Assembly: GCF_042685265.1 (NCBI RefSeq)
Contig: NZ_JBHUMX010000035.1
Length of the DNA: 64,000 bases
Reading direction: 5' to 3' (one strand)
Origin: Oceanobacillus_B kapialis
GTDB lineage: Bacteria > Bacillota > Bacilli > Bacillales > Amphibacillaceae
Of the stretch, positions 36,309 through 44,717 are shown piece after piece. The notes beneath the pieces are model-generated. The model saw only the letters and a program-made list of their open reading frames with translations, was not told where the DNA came from and did no database searches. Both the position numbers and the translations under genes were made by a program. The first letter of the stretch is position 1, and the number at the start of each line of letters is the position of its first letter.

Positions 36309-36464
36309 TTAATTTGATTGTAATAGCAATTCCTGCTTTGTTGATATATCTGTAACTCTACGGTTGGTTGCTGCAATGATCTCTACTAGTTGGGTAATCG
36401 TTTCTTCTTGCTGTTGAACCTTTTTAGACAACGTCATTAATAATCTCCGCTCATTTTCACTCAT
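36309..36464 (-). CDS. Small coiled-coil protein, 51 aa, unknown
   Basis: Short gene with the strong Shine-Dalgarno AGGAGGTG 5-6 nt before the ATG at 36464. The product begins MSENERRLLMTLSKKVQQQE and continues as a Glu/Gln/Thr-rich amphipathic helix with a regular heptad pattern (TQLVEIIAATNRRV). No family recognised. TATAAA with an extended TG lies about 30 bp upstream, three Spo0A-box 7-mers lie further upstream, and a terminator follows. Coding is well supported by the ribosome site; function is not. Confidence 0.7.
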   Translation of the reverse strand: MSENERRLLMTLSKKVQQQEETITQLVEIIAATNRRVTDISTKQELLLQSN

Positions 36465-36492
36465 GGCACACCTCCTGGTTCCTTTGAATTAT

Positions 36493-36672
36493 TTATAGCA
36501 TGCAATAGGACTTTTTGGCTAATGGCTGTTTTTCAATTTCAGCTACGAATTCGACAATATATGTAAGCGAAACACTTAATTTCGACACTGATTTAATGGA
36601 ATCACCGTATTTTTCACAGTTTAAATCAATCCAAAAATCTAATTCAGCAATTCGATCTACATTTTTCGACAA
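36493..36672 (-). CDS. Possible 59-aa reading frame, doubtful
   Basis: An open frame from TTG (36672) to TAA with a protein-like composition (RIAELDFWIDLNCEKYGDSI in the middle) and ending SYCML. There is no Shine-Dalgarno and no obvious promoter, and it begins only 29 bp past the hpf terminator. It also covers three exact TGTCGAA motifs, which suggests the segment may instead be regulatory or a decayed gene. Confidence 0.25.
   Translation of the reverse strand: MSKNVDRIAELDFWIDLNCEKYGDSIKSVSKLSVSLTYIVEFVAEIEKQPLAKKSYCML
36550..36671 (-). promoter_or_regulatory. Cluster of three Spo0A-box motifs
   Basis: TGTCGAA occurs on the minus strand at 36556-36550, 36587-36581 and 36671-36665. It is the 0A-box core, and the last is embedded in TTTGTCGAAAAA, close to the full consensus. 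They lie about 65-185 bp upstream of the likely start of the 51-aa gene transcript. Confidence 0.5.
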
Positions 36673-36700
36673 ACTGCAAATAAGTGGATAATAACTCGAT

Positions 36701-36742
36701 TAAAAAAGAAAGGCGAACCCCGGTGGAGTCGCCTTTCTTTTA
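36701..36742 (-). terminator. Rho-independent terminator of hpf
   Basis: Stem AAAGAAAGGCG/CGCCTTTCTTT with an AT-rich flank giving T runs on both strands, 14 nt past the hpf stop. Confidence 0.9.
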
Positions 36743-36755
36743 TTTTTTATTTGTT

Positions 36756-37313
36756 TTAGGCATTTGGTTCAATCAATCCATAGCGTCCATCTTTTCTTCG
36801 ATAGACAACATTCGTATCACCTGTTGCATCATTTGTGAATACATAGAATGCATGGCCAAGCATGTCCATTTGCAATACTGCTTCTTCAGAATCCATTGGT
36901 TTTAAGTTAAATCGTTTTGTTCGAACAATTTCAATGTCGGATGACTCTTCTTCCACCGCCACATTTGCGGCTTGTTTCTCTAGGTCTGCGAAAACATGCT
37001 TTGCTGCACCGTCTTGCCTTGTCTTACGATTTACTTTTGTTTTGTACTTACGAATTTGTCTTTCAAGTTTATCAACAACCAAGTCAATGGCAGCATACAG
37101 ATCCACATGTTGGACTTCCCCGCGAAGTAACAGGTTTGTCATAGGGATCGTAACCTCAATTCGCTGCTCATCATTGTAGACACTTAAATTTACATGTACA
37201 TCCGAGATTGGCGTTGTATCAAAATACCTTTCTAGTTTACTGATCTTCTTCTCTACATACTCTCGTATTGAGCCAGTCACCTCTAGATTTTCACCACGAA
37301 TGTTAAATTTCAT
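36756..37313 (-). CDS. hpf: Ribosome hibernation promoting factor, long form
   Basis: Long HPF (YvyD), 185 aa, which dimerises 70S ribosomes into inactive 100S particles in stationary phase or stress. N-terminal S30AE domain (MKFNIRGENLEVTGSIREYV to about residue 100), a linker, then the C-terminal dimerisation domain (VRTKRFNLKPMDSEEAVLQM). AAAGGAGG precedes the ATG. Upstream sequence has overlapping sigma-A, sigma-B and sigma-H-like promoters. Confidence 0.96.
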   Translation of the reverse strand: MKFNIRGENLEVTGSIREYVEKKISKLERYFDTTPISDVHVNLSVYNDEQRIEVTIPMTNLLLRGEVQHVDLYAAIDLVVDKLERQIRKYKTKVNRKTRQDGAAKHVFADLEKQAANVAVEEESSDIEIVRTKRFNLKPMDSEEAVLQMDMLGHAFYVFTNDATGDTNVVYRRKDGRYGLIEPNA

Positions 37314-37343
37314 TAAAGTGTCCTCCTTTCATCTTGTACCTAT

Positions 37344-37380
37344 ATTATACTACGTTTCCCAAGAAAATTCCTGCATAAAC
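37344..37380 (-). promoter_or_regulatory. Overlapping hpf promoters (sigma-B, sigma-H and sigma-A-like)
   Basis: Sigma-B: GTTTAT (37380-37375), 14-bp spacer, GGGAAA (37360-37355). Sigma-H: GCAGGAATT, 12 bp, GTAGTAT (one mismatch to RNNGAAT). Sigma-A: perfect TATAAT at 37349-37344. B. subtilis hpf is known to use sigma-B and sigma-H. Confidence 0.6.
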
Positions 37381-37570
37381 TCCTTATGTATTCTTAGTTG
37401 TAGCTTATTTTTATGAATTATCAGTCACAAAACCCAGCCACACGCACTTTACACTAAATTTATATTTTTTACATAAATAATATAATTTTCTTTGGATTGT
37501 TAAGAAGGTGTTTACAATTTCCTGCTTACGAAAATAACCATAGGGCTAAGCAAAACACTCCGCTATAATA

Positions 37571-37605
37571 AGTAAAACCACGAAGCATCACTGCTCCGTG
37601 GTTTA
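37571..37605 (-). terminator. Rho-independent terminator of the flagellar operon after fliT
   Basis: Stem AAACCACGGAGCA with TGCTTCGTGGTTT (one mismatch), 4-nt loop, then TTACTTATT. It begins in the fliT stop codon. Confidence 0.85.
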
Positions 37606-37956
37606 GTTTCTACTATCCATAAATCTTCCATCGCGTGCCCTGACCTTATCATATGGATTAATGTAGGTGCGATTGGATTTTTTTTGCTTTTTAACCTGTT
37701 TCATTTCTGTTTTTAGTTCCGTGAAAAGCTTCTCCATTTTTTCCTCGATCGCTCGATTCATTGCAACAAGCTCTTGCCCTAACTGCTTTTCCTCTTCAGA
37801 AAAAGGCGGCGTCACATGTTCCAACTGTTCTCCTCGTAATTCCACTAGCTGATTCACTTGTTCTATCATAGCTTCTCGGGTCTTTGCTGTTATTTCCTGA
37901 TTCAATAACGTTTTTAATCTGGTAGTAATCTCATACACGGGCTCTAAGCGGTTCAT
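37603..37956 (-). CDS. fliT: Flagellar export chaperone FliT
   Basis: 117-aa helical protein in the position of B. subtilis fliT (113 aa), chaperone for the cap protein FliD. Sequence is helical and charged with a basic C terminus (QVKKQKKSNRTYINPYDKVR). The ATG at 37956 shares a base with the fliS stop (TAATG) and has AGGTG about 10 nt upstream; a longer frame reaching 38016 would lie inside fliS and is rejected. Confidence 0.85.
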   Translation of the reverse strand: MNRLEPVYEITTRLKTLLNQEITAKTREAMIEQVNQLVELRGEQLEHVTPPFSEEEKQLGQELVAMNRAIEEKMEKLFTELKTEMKQVKKQKKSNRTYINPYDKVRARDGRFMDSRN

Positions 37957-38354
37957 TACACTTGAGCACCTTGTTTGTAAGTTGTTTGGCGATTTTTTAT
38001 AATCACTTGCTTCCACGTATCTCTAAACTCCACCGTTAAACCTAGTACCTCATCAAGTATAGCGGGGTCGTTTTTTATATTTGCTTCTTTAAGTTGATAA
38101 TGCATGTATTCATATAACGGTAAAATTTGCTGGGAAATCGCGATCTTTTGATCTAACGTAATCATAAGTTCTTGTATGATATTTTGCGCCTTTTGTATAT
38201 TCGTGTTTTTCTGTTCGAACTCACCATTTTGAATGTTTTTGCTAGCCTGCTTTATGAACTTAATGCAGCCATTATAAAGCATAAGCGTTAACTCGCCGCC
38301 TGATGCTGTGTTAACCGCGTTGTTTTGATACGCTTGGTATTGCTTATTTGACAA
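37956..38354 (-). CDS. fliS: Flagellin export chaperone FliS
   Basis: Binds the flagellin C terminus before export. About 132 aa: YQAYQNNAVNTASGGELTLM is the family's start, and KAQNIIQELMITLD and LLEANIKND-like (KEANIKNDPAIL) follow. I prefer the TTG at 38354, 8 nt after AGGAG; the in-frame GTG at 38363 is too close to that site. Co-transcribed with fliD and fliT. The flagellin gene itself is not in the window. Confidence 0.92.
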   Translation of the reverse strand: MSNKQYQAYQNNAVNTASGGELTLMLYNGCIKFIKQASKNIQNGEFEQKNTNIQKAQNIIQELMITLDQKIAISQQILPLYEYMHYQLKEANIKNDPAILDEVLGLTVEFRDTWKQVIIKNRQTTYKQGAQV

Positions 38355-38384
38355 GACGCTCACTCCTCTGTTGGTATTTCACTA

Positions 38385-39923
38385 TTACATCATGCCTCCA
38401 CCAAACTGCGACATTAATTGTGCAGACTGGTTATTCATACGGGATATAGCCTTCTCCATTGCAGTAAACTGGTTCCAGTACCTGGTTTCAACCTGGGTTA
38501 GCCTGTCCTCAAACGCAGCAATTCTTGTATCTAAATCTTTCATCCGTTTACCAAGTGTATAATTCTCCAAAGTGTCGGTACCTTCACCAGCTCGTTCGCC
38601 AATCGTATCCATTGTACGATCTAACGACTCTTCTAGCCTGTTAATGATTCCTCTGCTTGCACCTTCATCTGTACTGTTAGAGAATAGCTTTTGAACATCT
38701 GCAGGGTTTTCCTGAAGAGCAGCTCTTAGTTCATCTTCTTTTACAATGAGCTTCCCACCATCCATATAGTTAGGAGACGTTGTAATACCAATTTGCGTTA
38801 AGGATGTATACTCACCACCAGTCTCGACTGTAGCGTACCAGCTCTGGCGCATATCAAATAGCCCTGAAGTTAATGAGGTTTCTCCTCGGAGAATACCGCT
38901 CTTAGCACGCTCTTCCCACAGTTTTATTTCATCCTCTGACATTTCTTTCTTTTGCTCATCGGTCAATGGTGGATAATCACGATATTTCTCTTCCCGTTGC
39001 GCCCCATTCATCTTCTCTACAACTTCGTTATACTTATCAACGAACTCCATGATTTTTTCAACAGAAGCATCTACGTCATTGGTTACGGTGAGTTTGGCTG
39101 ATTTGTCCCCAGTAGTATCTGTGAAGTTAAATGTAATGCCGTTTAATTTGTAGTCATTTGTTGTGGACTCCATTTCTAGGCCACTGTTGTTATATTCGAA
39201 TTTGGCGTTTTGGCCACCTGTCTCTTTTTCTTGGTTCATATTAAGGAGAGTTGAAAAAAAGTCATTCTCAAAATTGATTTCAGGGTTTCCGTTTATTCCA
39301 TCAATAATATCCTCTTCACCAATTTCAGGTTTATTATAATTCCCTGTCCGAGTCGTTTCCATAATTACTTTTCCAGTTCCCTCATCAAAAAATGCCCGGA
39401 CATTATTGTCATCATCTGAAATACGTTTTAGAAGCGTGTTTAAGGTATCATCATCTTTAATTTCCAGTTTATAGGGCTCGTTCTTTTCTCCATCTTCATT
39501 ATATGTAGTAAAGAGAACATATTTATCTTCAGTTTTTAGATTTTTAAACGCATCTTGCTCCTTTAAAGGCTTATCTGGTTCAATCTCTAGTTTACTCTCA
39601 CTCACATTAATAGCATTCGTAGCAAGCTGTTTCACTTTCATCTCAAAAGTCCCATTAGAAGTACTAGGTGTGCCTGTTGCCGTTACCGCGCCTTCCATAG
39701 AAGATGAAATTGTTTTCGGGTTATATGTCTTACTTAGTTTCATATCTAACATTAAATTATCTAGCTCTGATAATTTCGTGTTTATCTCTCGAAAACTATC
39801 TCGCTTCCACTCCAGCATGGTCTTGTCCTGTTGCATTTTATCGAGTGGCATTCTTTCTGCTGTCATTAATTTATTTACAAGCTGGTCTATATCCATACCT
39901 GATGCAAGTCCGCCAATACGCAT
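38385..39923 (-). CDS. fliD: Flagellar cap (hook-associated protein 2) FliD
   Basis: Filament cap, 512 aa. N-terminal FliD domain MRIGGLASGMDIDQLVNKLM and C-terminal helical domain with MNNQSAQLMSQFGGGMM, the usual conserved ends around a variable exposed middle. The ATG at 39923 has GGGAGGG upstream; a 7-residue in-frame extension is less likely. Follows flaG by 27 bp. Confidence 0.95.
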   Translation of the reverse strand: MRIGGLASGMDIDQLVNKLMTAERMPLDKMQQDKTMLEWKRDSFREINTKLSELDNLMLDMKLSKTYNPKTISSSMEGAVTATGTPSTSNGTFEMKVKQLATNAINVSESKLEIEPDKPLKEQDAFKNLKTEDKYVLFTTYNEDGEKNEPYKLEIKDDDTLNTLLKRISDDDNNVRAFFDEGTGKVIMETTRTGNYNKPEIGEEDIIDGINGNPEINFENDFFSTLLNMNQEKETGGQNAKFEYNNSGLEMESTTNDYKLNGITFNFTDTTGDKSAKLTVTNDVDASVEKIMEFVDKYNEVVEKMNGAQREEKYRDYPPLTDEQKKEMSEDEIKLWEERAKSGILRGETSLTSGLFDMRQSWYATVETGGEYTSLTQIGITTSPNYMDGGKLIVKEDELRAALQENPADVQKLFSNSTDEGASRGIINRLEESLDRTMDTIGERAGEGTDTLENYTLGKRMKDLDTRIAAFEDRLTQVETRYWNQFTAMEKAISRMNNQSAQLMSQFGGGMM

Positions 39924-39950
39924 GGCTATCCCTCCCTGTATCATTACATT

Positions 39951-40292
39951 CTATATTTTTTCGTCAATTAAAAGCCCCATAAATTCTGCCATTTGTGCGT
40001 ACATGTCTAAAAATTTTTTCGGGGGTATTTCTTTTATCACTTCTTTGGTTTTTGAATCAATAACCGTTACATAATATTTTTCTAATTTATCATGAAGCTC
40101 AAATTTCAAATTCGTCCGCAAAGGCTCCATAAATTCATTTAAACTAGTTGTGGCATTTTCAATAGTTGCTTTGTCAAAATCTCTTAGCATTTCGTTATGA
40201 TTACTATCTTTATCTATCTCTGGTGCGATAGTCTGGTTGTGCTCACTTGATAGAAGAGGTTGTGATCTATGTATCACATTGTCTATACGCAT
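39951..40292 (-). CDS. flaG: FlaG family protein (YvyC)
   Basis: 113-aa FlaG protein, thought to affect filament length. The conserved C-terminal part reads LEKYYVTVIDSKTKEVIKEI and PPKKFLDMYAQMAEFMGLL. The ATG at 40292 has AGGAG 10 nt upstream. It is now the first gene after csrA, where hag would stand in B. subtilis, and has an exact sigma-D -10 motif 37-44 bp upstream. Confidence 0.9.
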   Translation of the reverse strand: MRIDNVIHRSQPLLSSEHNQTIAPEIDKDSNHNEMLRDFDKATIENATTSLNEFMEPLRTNLKFELHDKLEKYYVTVIDSKTKEVIKEIPPKKFLDMYAQMAEFMGLLIDEKI

Positions 40293-40328
40293 CGCAATGC
40301 ATCTCCTCAACTATATTATTCTGTTTTT

Positions 40329-40336
40329 ATATCGGC
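40329..40336 (-). promoter_or_regulatory. Sigma-D -10 element upstream of flaG-fliDST
   Basis: Exact GCCGATAT on the minus strand. The -35 (TAAA) is poor at the expected distance. Position matches the B. subtilis hag promoter region. Confidence 0.6.
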
Positions 40337-40365
40337 TAGCTTGAAACAAAAATAAAGGAAAATTT

Positions 40366-40593
40366 CTATTCTTTCTTCGGATTTTTCAAAAGCTGTAACA
40401 AATCCTCTGTCACGTTGAGTGCTTCATTATTTTGTTGCTTCGTATCAATGTATAACTCTTTTCGGTAAATATCCACAGAGCCCGGTGCTTCAATTCCAAT
40501 CTTGACCTGATCCCCTTCCAAGCCAAGAATTTTAATCTCTATGTCTTCACCTATCTGAATGGATTCATTTTTTTTACGTCTTAGCACAAGCAT
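40366..40593 (-). CDS. csrA: Translational regulator CsrA
   Basis: 75-aa RNA-binding dimer that blocks hag translation in Bacillus until sequestered by FliW. MLVLRRKKNESIQIGEDIEI start and IGIEAPGSVDIYRKELY are canonical. AAAGGGG precedes the ATG, which lies 2 bp after the fliW stop. Its main target hag is not next to it here. Confidence 0.96.
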   Translation of the reverse strand: MLVLRRKKNESIQIGEDIEIKILGLEGDQVKIGIEAPGSVDIYRKELYIDTKQQNNEALNVTEDLLQLLKNPKKE

Positions 40594-40595
40594 CG

Positions 40596-41045
40596 TTATT
40601 CCCCTTTCATTTCCACTGATGTTTCAGGAACAATTGGTGCTGTTGTAGAATAATCATCTACAGCTACAATATATTGCTTGCCACGCTTATTTCTCGAATT
40701 AATAACAAGGGGGGCTTTTAGATTTAGCGTACTTTTTTGAAAAGGATTTTTTAACGTCACAATGGAAAATAGTAAAACATCACTCTCTGACTCAATTTGT
40801 AAATTTGCTAAGATGGTCTCATCAAGCTTAAGCATATAATCTGGATAGATATTATGCGGGCTTGTTACTACAAAGGCTACATCTTTCGTGTCTACTGACT
40901 GTAGAATGGAAAAGGTAGGATTGTCTGCTAGATTCATTAGCATAAATCTTTTTTCGTTTATAAAGCCAGGAATTCCTGTCGCAAAATGGATCAGCTGCTG
41001 TTCGTCTACTTCCACTTCACCTAAATATTTTGTTTGAATCCTCAA
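40596..41045 (-). CDS. fliW: Flagellar assembly factor FliW
   Basis: 149-aa antagonist of CsrA that also binds flagellin. FATGIPGFINEKRFMLM, ILQSVDTKDVAFVVTSP and NPFQKSTLNLKAPLVINS are family blocks. The start is TTG at 41045, 6 nt after AAGGAAG; no ATG alternative is nearby. Coupled to csrA. Confidence 0.94.
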   Translation of the reverse strand: MRIQTKYLGEVEVDEQQLIHFATGIPGFINEKRFMLMNLADNPTFSILQSVDTKDVAFVVTSPHNIYPDYMLKLDETILANLQIESESDVLLFSIVTLKNPFQKSTLNLKAPLVINSRNKRGKQYIVAVDDYSTTAPIVPETSVEMKGE

Positions 41046-41101
41046 CTAAATCTTCCTTTCGTCTGTTACTCGTAATCTAACGATGGTTGCGTTTCGATCG
41101 G

Positions 41102-41674
41102 TTACCCATTTTCACTATGTAAGTCAACAAAATTTATTTCTAATGAAGGCATTTGCTTCATGCTTGTTTTTAAACTGCCTCGATGATACGTAATTTCAGG
41201 CTGGTTCGCTTTGGCTTGTATAATAGGCGCATTTGTTTTTACAGAAATATCTAGCTCAGATGGTTGATAGCTTGTCTTCACACTGAATGGGGAAGGAATA
41301 AAGGTTAAACCTAATGATTTCATTTGTCGCTGTGCATTCGTACTTGCCTGAGTCGTGAGGGGGCTCCCTCCGTTCTCAATTTTCATAAGCTCTGTTCCTT
41401 GCTGTGCTCTTCGTGCCATACCTTCTTTTACAGCTGACAATCCTTCTTGGGCGAACCGGTCATTACGCTTGAAAATATGCATGAGATTCATATCCTCCCA
41501 CGCTTTCGTTTGATCAATTTTCAATTTTGATGGCGTCGTACGCATTGTAATTTCAGCAGCAGGCTGTTGGATGTTGAGATCTGCCTTCGGTTGCCTGATT
41601 TCCTGTGTTGCCCGCGTTTGCTGAATTTGTGTTTGGGCCATTTGGGATTGTATTCTTATTTGTGGTAACTTCAT
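41102..41674 (-). CDS. yviE: YviE, flagellar operon protein (DUF6470)
   Basis: 190-aa Gln-rich protein in the YviE position between flgL and fliW. N terminus KLPQIRIQSQMAQTQIQQTR; central KAWEDMNLMHIFKRNDRFAQ; repeated short beta-like segments (IRIQSQ, LNIQQP, ITMRTT, LKIDQT). Function unknown. GGGGGGAAG precedes the ATG at 41674; a six-residue extension upstream lacks a site. Confidence 0.85.
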   Translation of the reverse strand: MKLPQIRIQSQMAQTQIQQTRATQEIRQPKADLNIQQPAAEITMRTTPSKLKIDQTKAWEDMNLMHIFKRNDRFAQEGLSAVKEGMARRAQQGTELMKIENGGSPLTTQASTNAQRQMKSLGLTFIPSPFSVKTSYQPSELDISVKTNAPIIQAKANQPEITYHRGSLKTSMKQMPSLEINFVDLHSENG

Positions 41675-41721
41675 TTTCTTCCCCCCTTCCAATACCGACT
41701 ATCTATGACTATATTATGAAA

Positions 41722-41753
41722 GAAACCCTGCACCCTTGATTGGGGCAGGGTTC
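41722..41753 (-). terminator. Hairpin after flgL, weak terminator
   Basis: Stem AACCCTGCCCC with GGTGCAGGGTT (one mismatch region) and TTCTTTCAT after it, 9 nt past the flgL stop. The T-run is broken, so it may only reduce downstream expression. Confidence 0.5.
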
Positions 41754-41761
41754 AGATTAAA

Positions 41762-42634
41762 CTACCTTAGAAAATCAACCAAGGATGGCTGAATAATTTT
41801 GGACCCAGCTGATAACGCTGCTCGATGAAGACTTTCCTGTGTAATTAATTCCGTGATAGCTTTTTCATAATCCACATCTTCGTTATCAGACATTGTCTGC
41901 GTTGCTACAATTTCTTGTTCGCTTAACCTATTCTCCACAAGCTCCAAGCGATTCATTCGGGCACCAAGATCTGCCCGTGCATTAATAATATTATCAATCC
42001 CATCCTGCAGGGTTGCTATATTACTTTCAATCGCTTCTTGGTCATTACTTTCTAGATCATTAATAAACGAATCAATGTTTGCAAATAGATCTTCTCCAAA
42101 GACGTCCTCTGGATTTACATTTGCCTGCAGTTTCGTTCCACTCGCGACATCAATGACAACTGGGCTTGTACTGGAAGGGGCAAAATTACCATTCGCATCA
42201 ACAGGAGGGGTTTTCGTATCCGTTCCATTAAAAATGTACTTCCCATTTACACTTGTATTTGCGATATCCATCATATGCTCTTTTAACTGTTCGACTTCCT
42301 TCATAATATTCTCACGCTCAGAAGCATCGTATGTATCGTTGCTCGCTTGAACTGCAAGCTCCCGTAGCTTTTGCATGGTTTGGGTAGCTTTATCAAGTGA
42401 GGCATCCGTATTATCCATCCAATTATGCACTTCACTTGTATTTCGTTTATATTGTTCAATTTCTTTAAGCTGTGTGCGATAACCCATGCCTTTCATGGCA
42501 ATAACCGGATCGTCGGAAGGACGGTTTATTTTTTTACCCGTGCTAACCTGATCCATCAACGTATCCATTTTTGCATAGCTGGATGTTAAATTACGGAGCA
42601 TGTTATTAGACAGCATTCCTTGTGTAATACGCAT
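41762..42634 (-). CDS. flgL: Hook-filament junction protein FlgL
   Basis: Hook-associated protein 3, 290 aa. Flagellin-like N terminus MRITQGMLSNNMLRNLTSSY and C terminus TQESLHRAALSAGSKIIQPS. AAGGTAGG precedes the ATG, 9 bp after flgK. Confidence 0.95.
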   Translation of the reverse strand: MRITQGMLSNNMLRNLTSSYAKMDTLMDQVSTGKKINRPSDDPVIAMKGMGYRTQLKEIEQYKRNTSEVHNWMDNTDASLDKATQTMQKLRELAVQASNDTYDASERENIMKEVEQLKEHMMDIANTSVNGKYIFNGTDTKTPPVDANGNFAPSSTSPVVIDVASGTKLQANVNPEDVFGEDLFANIDSFINDLESNDQEAIESNIATLQDGIDNIINARADLGARMNRLELVENRLSEQEIVATQTMSDNEDVDYEKAITELITQESLHRAALSAGSKIIQPSLVDFLR

Positions 42635-42643
42635 TTATCTTAC

Positions 42644-44176
42644 CTACCTTCCGACTAATCCCATATTATTGATAACACGATCTAACATTTCATCGATTGT
42701 CGTCATACTTCTTGCAGCAGCACTATACGCGTGCTGGAATTTGATCATATTAGACATTTCTTCATCCAAGGATACGGAGCTTACCGACATACGTTGGTCT
42801 TGTACTTGGGAACGAAGAACATTTGCATTGTTCGTCATTCTACTTGCTTCCTGTGCTTGAACCCCCATCTCCCCAATTAACGACTGGTAGAAGGTGTTCA
42901 CGGACGTGTTCTCTCCTAATGGATCATTAGCTAGTGACGTGTCATTAAATACATCGGCCAGATTTGAAGCATTTCCTCCATTTCCGGAATTTCCTGTCTC
43001 ATCCCCTGGAGATGCTGCAATTAATTCTGGCTCATCTAAAATATCCTGGTTAACGGTGAGCCCTTCTGCTGTGCCATCAAGGCCGTCCTTAAATTCAAAG
43101 AAGTTGACGCCTGCATTTCCGTCAAGATCCTCTCCTGAACGATGAACAGCGTTAAAAGCTTCCGCAAATGTACTAGCCATTTTATCAAGATTTGTTAGCA
43201 TATCCGTATAAGTTCCTGTTACGCCCGTTCCTGATTGATGACCGTATGCATCAATCAACCCTTTGATCGAACCATTCGATGCCATTATCGAATTTCCACC
43301 TACAGTCAGGCCTGTTACTGTAGCGGTATTGTCATCTGCATACTCTACTGCAATCTCATTCACCGCTCCAGGATTTCCTGCATTGCTGCCATCAACTAGT
43401 TTGACAGGTGGTGTTAGAGCTTTCCCTTTATTATCAACCACTTCAATGCTGGCAAGTCCATCCGCTATTTTGGGTGAGCTTTCAGAGCTTTCGCTATAAG
43501 TTACCTTGATGTTCATCATACTCGATAGTTTATCTATTAATCTGTCTCGCTCATCATATAGATCATTTGGCAGATAGCCATGCGGCTCTAGGGAACTTAT
43601 TTGTTGGTTAACGCCATCAATTTGCCTTAACAGTGAATTAGCATCACTTACAGATACATTGATTTGTGTTTGTAAATCTGTTCGTATTGAGCTTAATGAT
43701 TCTGATAGATAGTTAAACGTTTCTGCAACTGCGAGTCCTCGCTCTGCTACAACAGAACGTGCACCAGAATTTTCTGGTGTTGTTGCTAGATCCTGTAGCG
43801 ATTGCCAAAAGCTATCCATCGTTTTCGATAGACCACTATCAGAAGGTTCATTCATAATGCCTTCCATTCTCACGTAAGAATCGGAAAGCGTTTGCCAATA
43901 GCCGGTCTTACTATTCTCTGAACGGTATTGGTAATCAAGGAATTTATCCCTCACTCTTTCCACAGAACCTGCTTCGACCCCAGTTCCTAATTGCCCAGGA
44001 ATCTGTGGGCGGTTTCTTGAACCAGCCGGGTATGGGTTCATGGTTTCAAAATTAACCCGCTGTCTAGAGTAGCCTTCTGTATTTGCATTTGAAATATTGT
44101 GACCTGTTGTATAAAGCGCTGATTGCTGTGTGAAAAGCGCTTGCTTGGCCATTTCCAATCCGTGAAATGTACTCAT
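42644..44176 (-). CDS. flgK: Hook-associated protein FlgK
   Basis: Hook-filament junction protein 1, 510 aa. N terminus STFHGLEMAKQALFTQQSAL with ISNANTEGYSRQRV, and C terminus SNMIKFQHAYSAAARSMTTI, both typical. AAAGGAGC precedes the ATG. Follows flgN by 22 bp. Confidence 0.96.
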   Translation of the reverse strand: MSTFHGLEMAKQALFTQQSALYTTGHNISNANTEGYSRQRVNFETMNPYPAGSRNRPQIPGQLGTGVEAGSVERVRDKFLDYQYRSENSKTGYWQTLSDSYVRMEGIMNEPSDSGLSKTMDSFWQSLQDLATTPENSGARSVVAERGLAVAETFNYLSESLSSIRTDLQTQINVSVSDANSLLRQIDGVNQQISSLEPHGYLPNDLYDERDRLIDKLSSMMNIKVTYSESSESSPKIADGLASIEVVDNKGKALTPPVKLVDGSNAGNPGAVNEIAVEYADDNTATVTGLTVGGNSIMASNGSIKGLIDAYGHQSGTGVTGTYTDMLTNLDKMASTFAEAFNAVHRSGEDLDGNAGVNFFEFKDGLDGTAEGLTVNQDILDEPELIAASPGDETGNSGNGGNASNLADVFNDTSLANDPLGENTSVNTFYQSLIGEMGVQAQEASRMTNNANVLRSQVQDQRMSVSSVSLDEEMSNMIKFQHAYSAAARSMTTIDEMLDRVINNMGLVGR

Positions 44177-44198
44177 TGTCCTGCTCCTTTATCCTTTA

Positions 44199-44687
44199 TT
44201 AAGCCTTTGAATCAAAAACCGATCGTTTGGCAGCAGATGATGCTGGTTTTCCTTCACCGTAGTTCATATTTTTAAGAGATGGATTCATCAAATCGAGTGA
44301 AAGCTGTACGAATTGCATGGATTGGCTAATTAACGCTCGGTTTAGCTCTTCTTGTTGTTTCAATTTCGTAATAGCTTCCGTTAACGAAATGGCGCTAGCT
44401 TCCAAATCCGCTCTATCTTTCTCCATTTCTATATATTCTAGCAAAGAGGTAATGGAAGCATCTGTAATAGAAGGATGTTCTTGTACATATGCATCCACTG
44501 CCTGAATTCTTACTGTCTCTGCTTTTTCTAATTCACGAACTCGCTTTCTCTCTTTAACTAGAATAGCTTGCAGCTTATCTACCTTGCCTTCTTTGATGAC
44601 TTCTGTTTTTTCTTGGGAGATTTCCAGTAAAGTCTCATGAAGCTTCACTAGATTAGTTAATGCTTGTTGTACATTCTGAATTGACAT
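44199..44687 (-). CDS. flgN: Flagellar chaperone FlgN (YvyG)
   Basis: 162-aa helical chaperone for FlgK and FlgL. Leading LVKLHETLLEISQEKTEVIK and the coiled-coil LVKERKRVRELEKAE are FlgN-like. GGGAGG precedes the ATG. Located between flgM and flgK as in B. subtilis. Confidence 0.9.
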   Translation of the reverse strand: MSIQNVQQALTNLVKLHETLLEISQEKTEVIKEGKVDKLQAILVKERKRVRELEKAETVRIQAVDAYVQEHPSITDASITSLLEYIEMEKDRADLEASAISLTEAITKLKQQEELNRALISQSMQFVQLSLDLMNPSLKNMNYGEGKPASSAAKRSVFDSKA

Positions 44688-44717
44688 GATGCTATCCTCC
44701 CTGCTTTTCTAGATCCG

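Noticed and set aside
36149..36355. 68-codon plus-strand frame downstream of hpf and upstream of secA
   Set aside because: No ribosome site, and it runs through the terminator and the 51-aa gene on the other strand.
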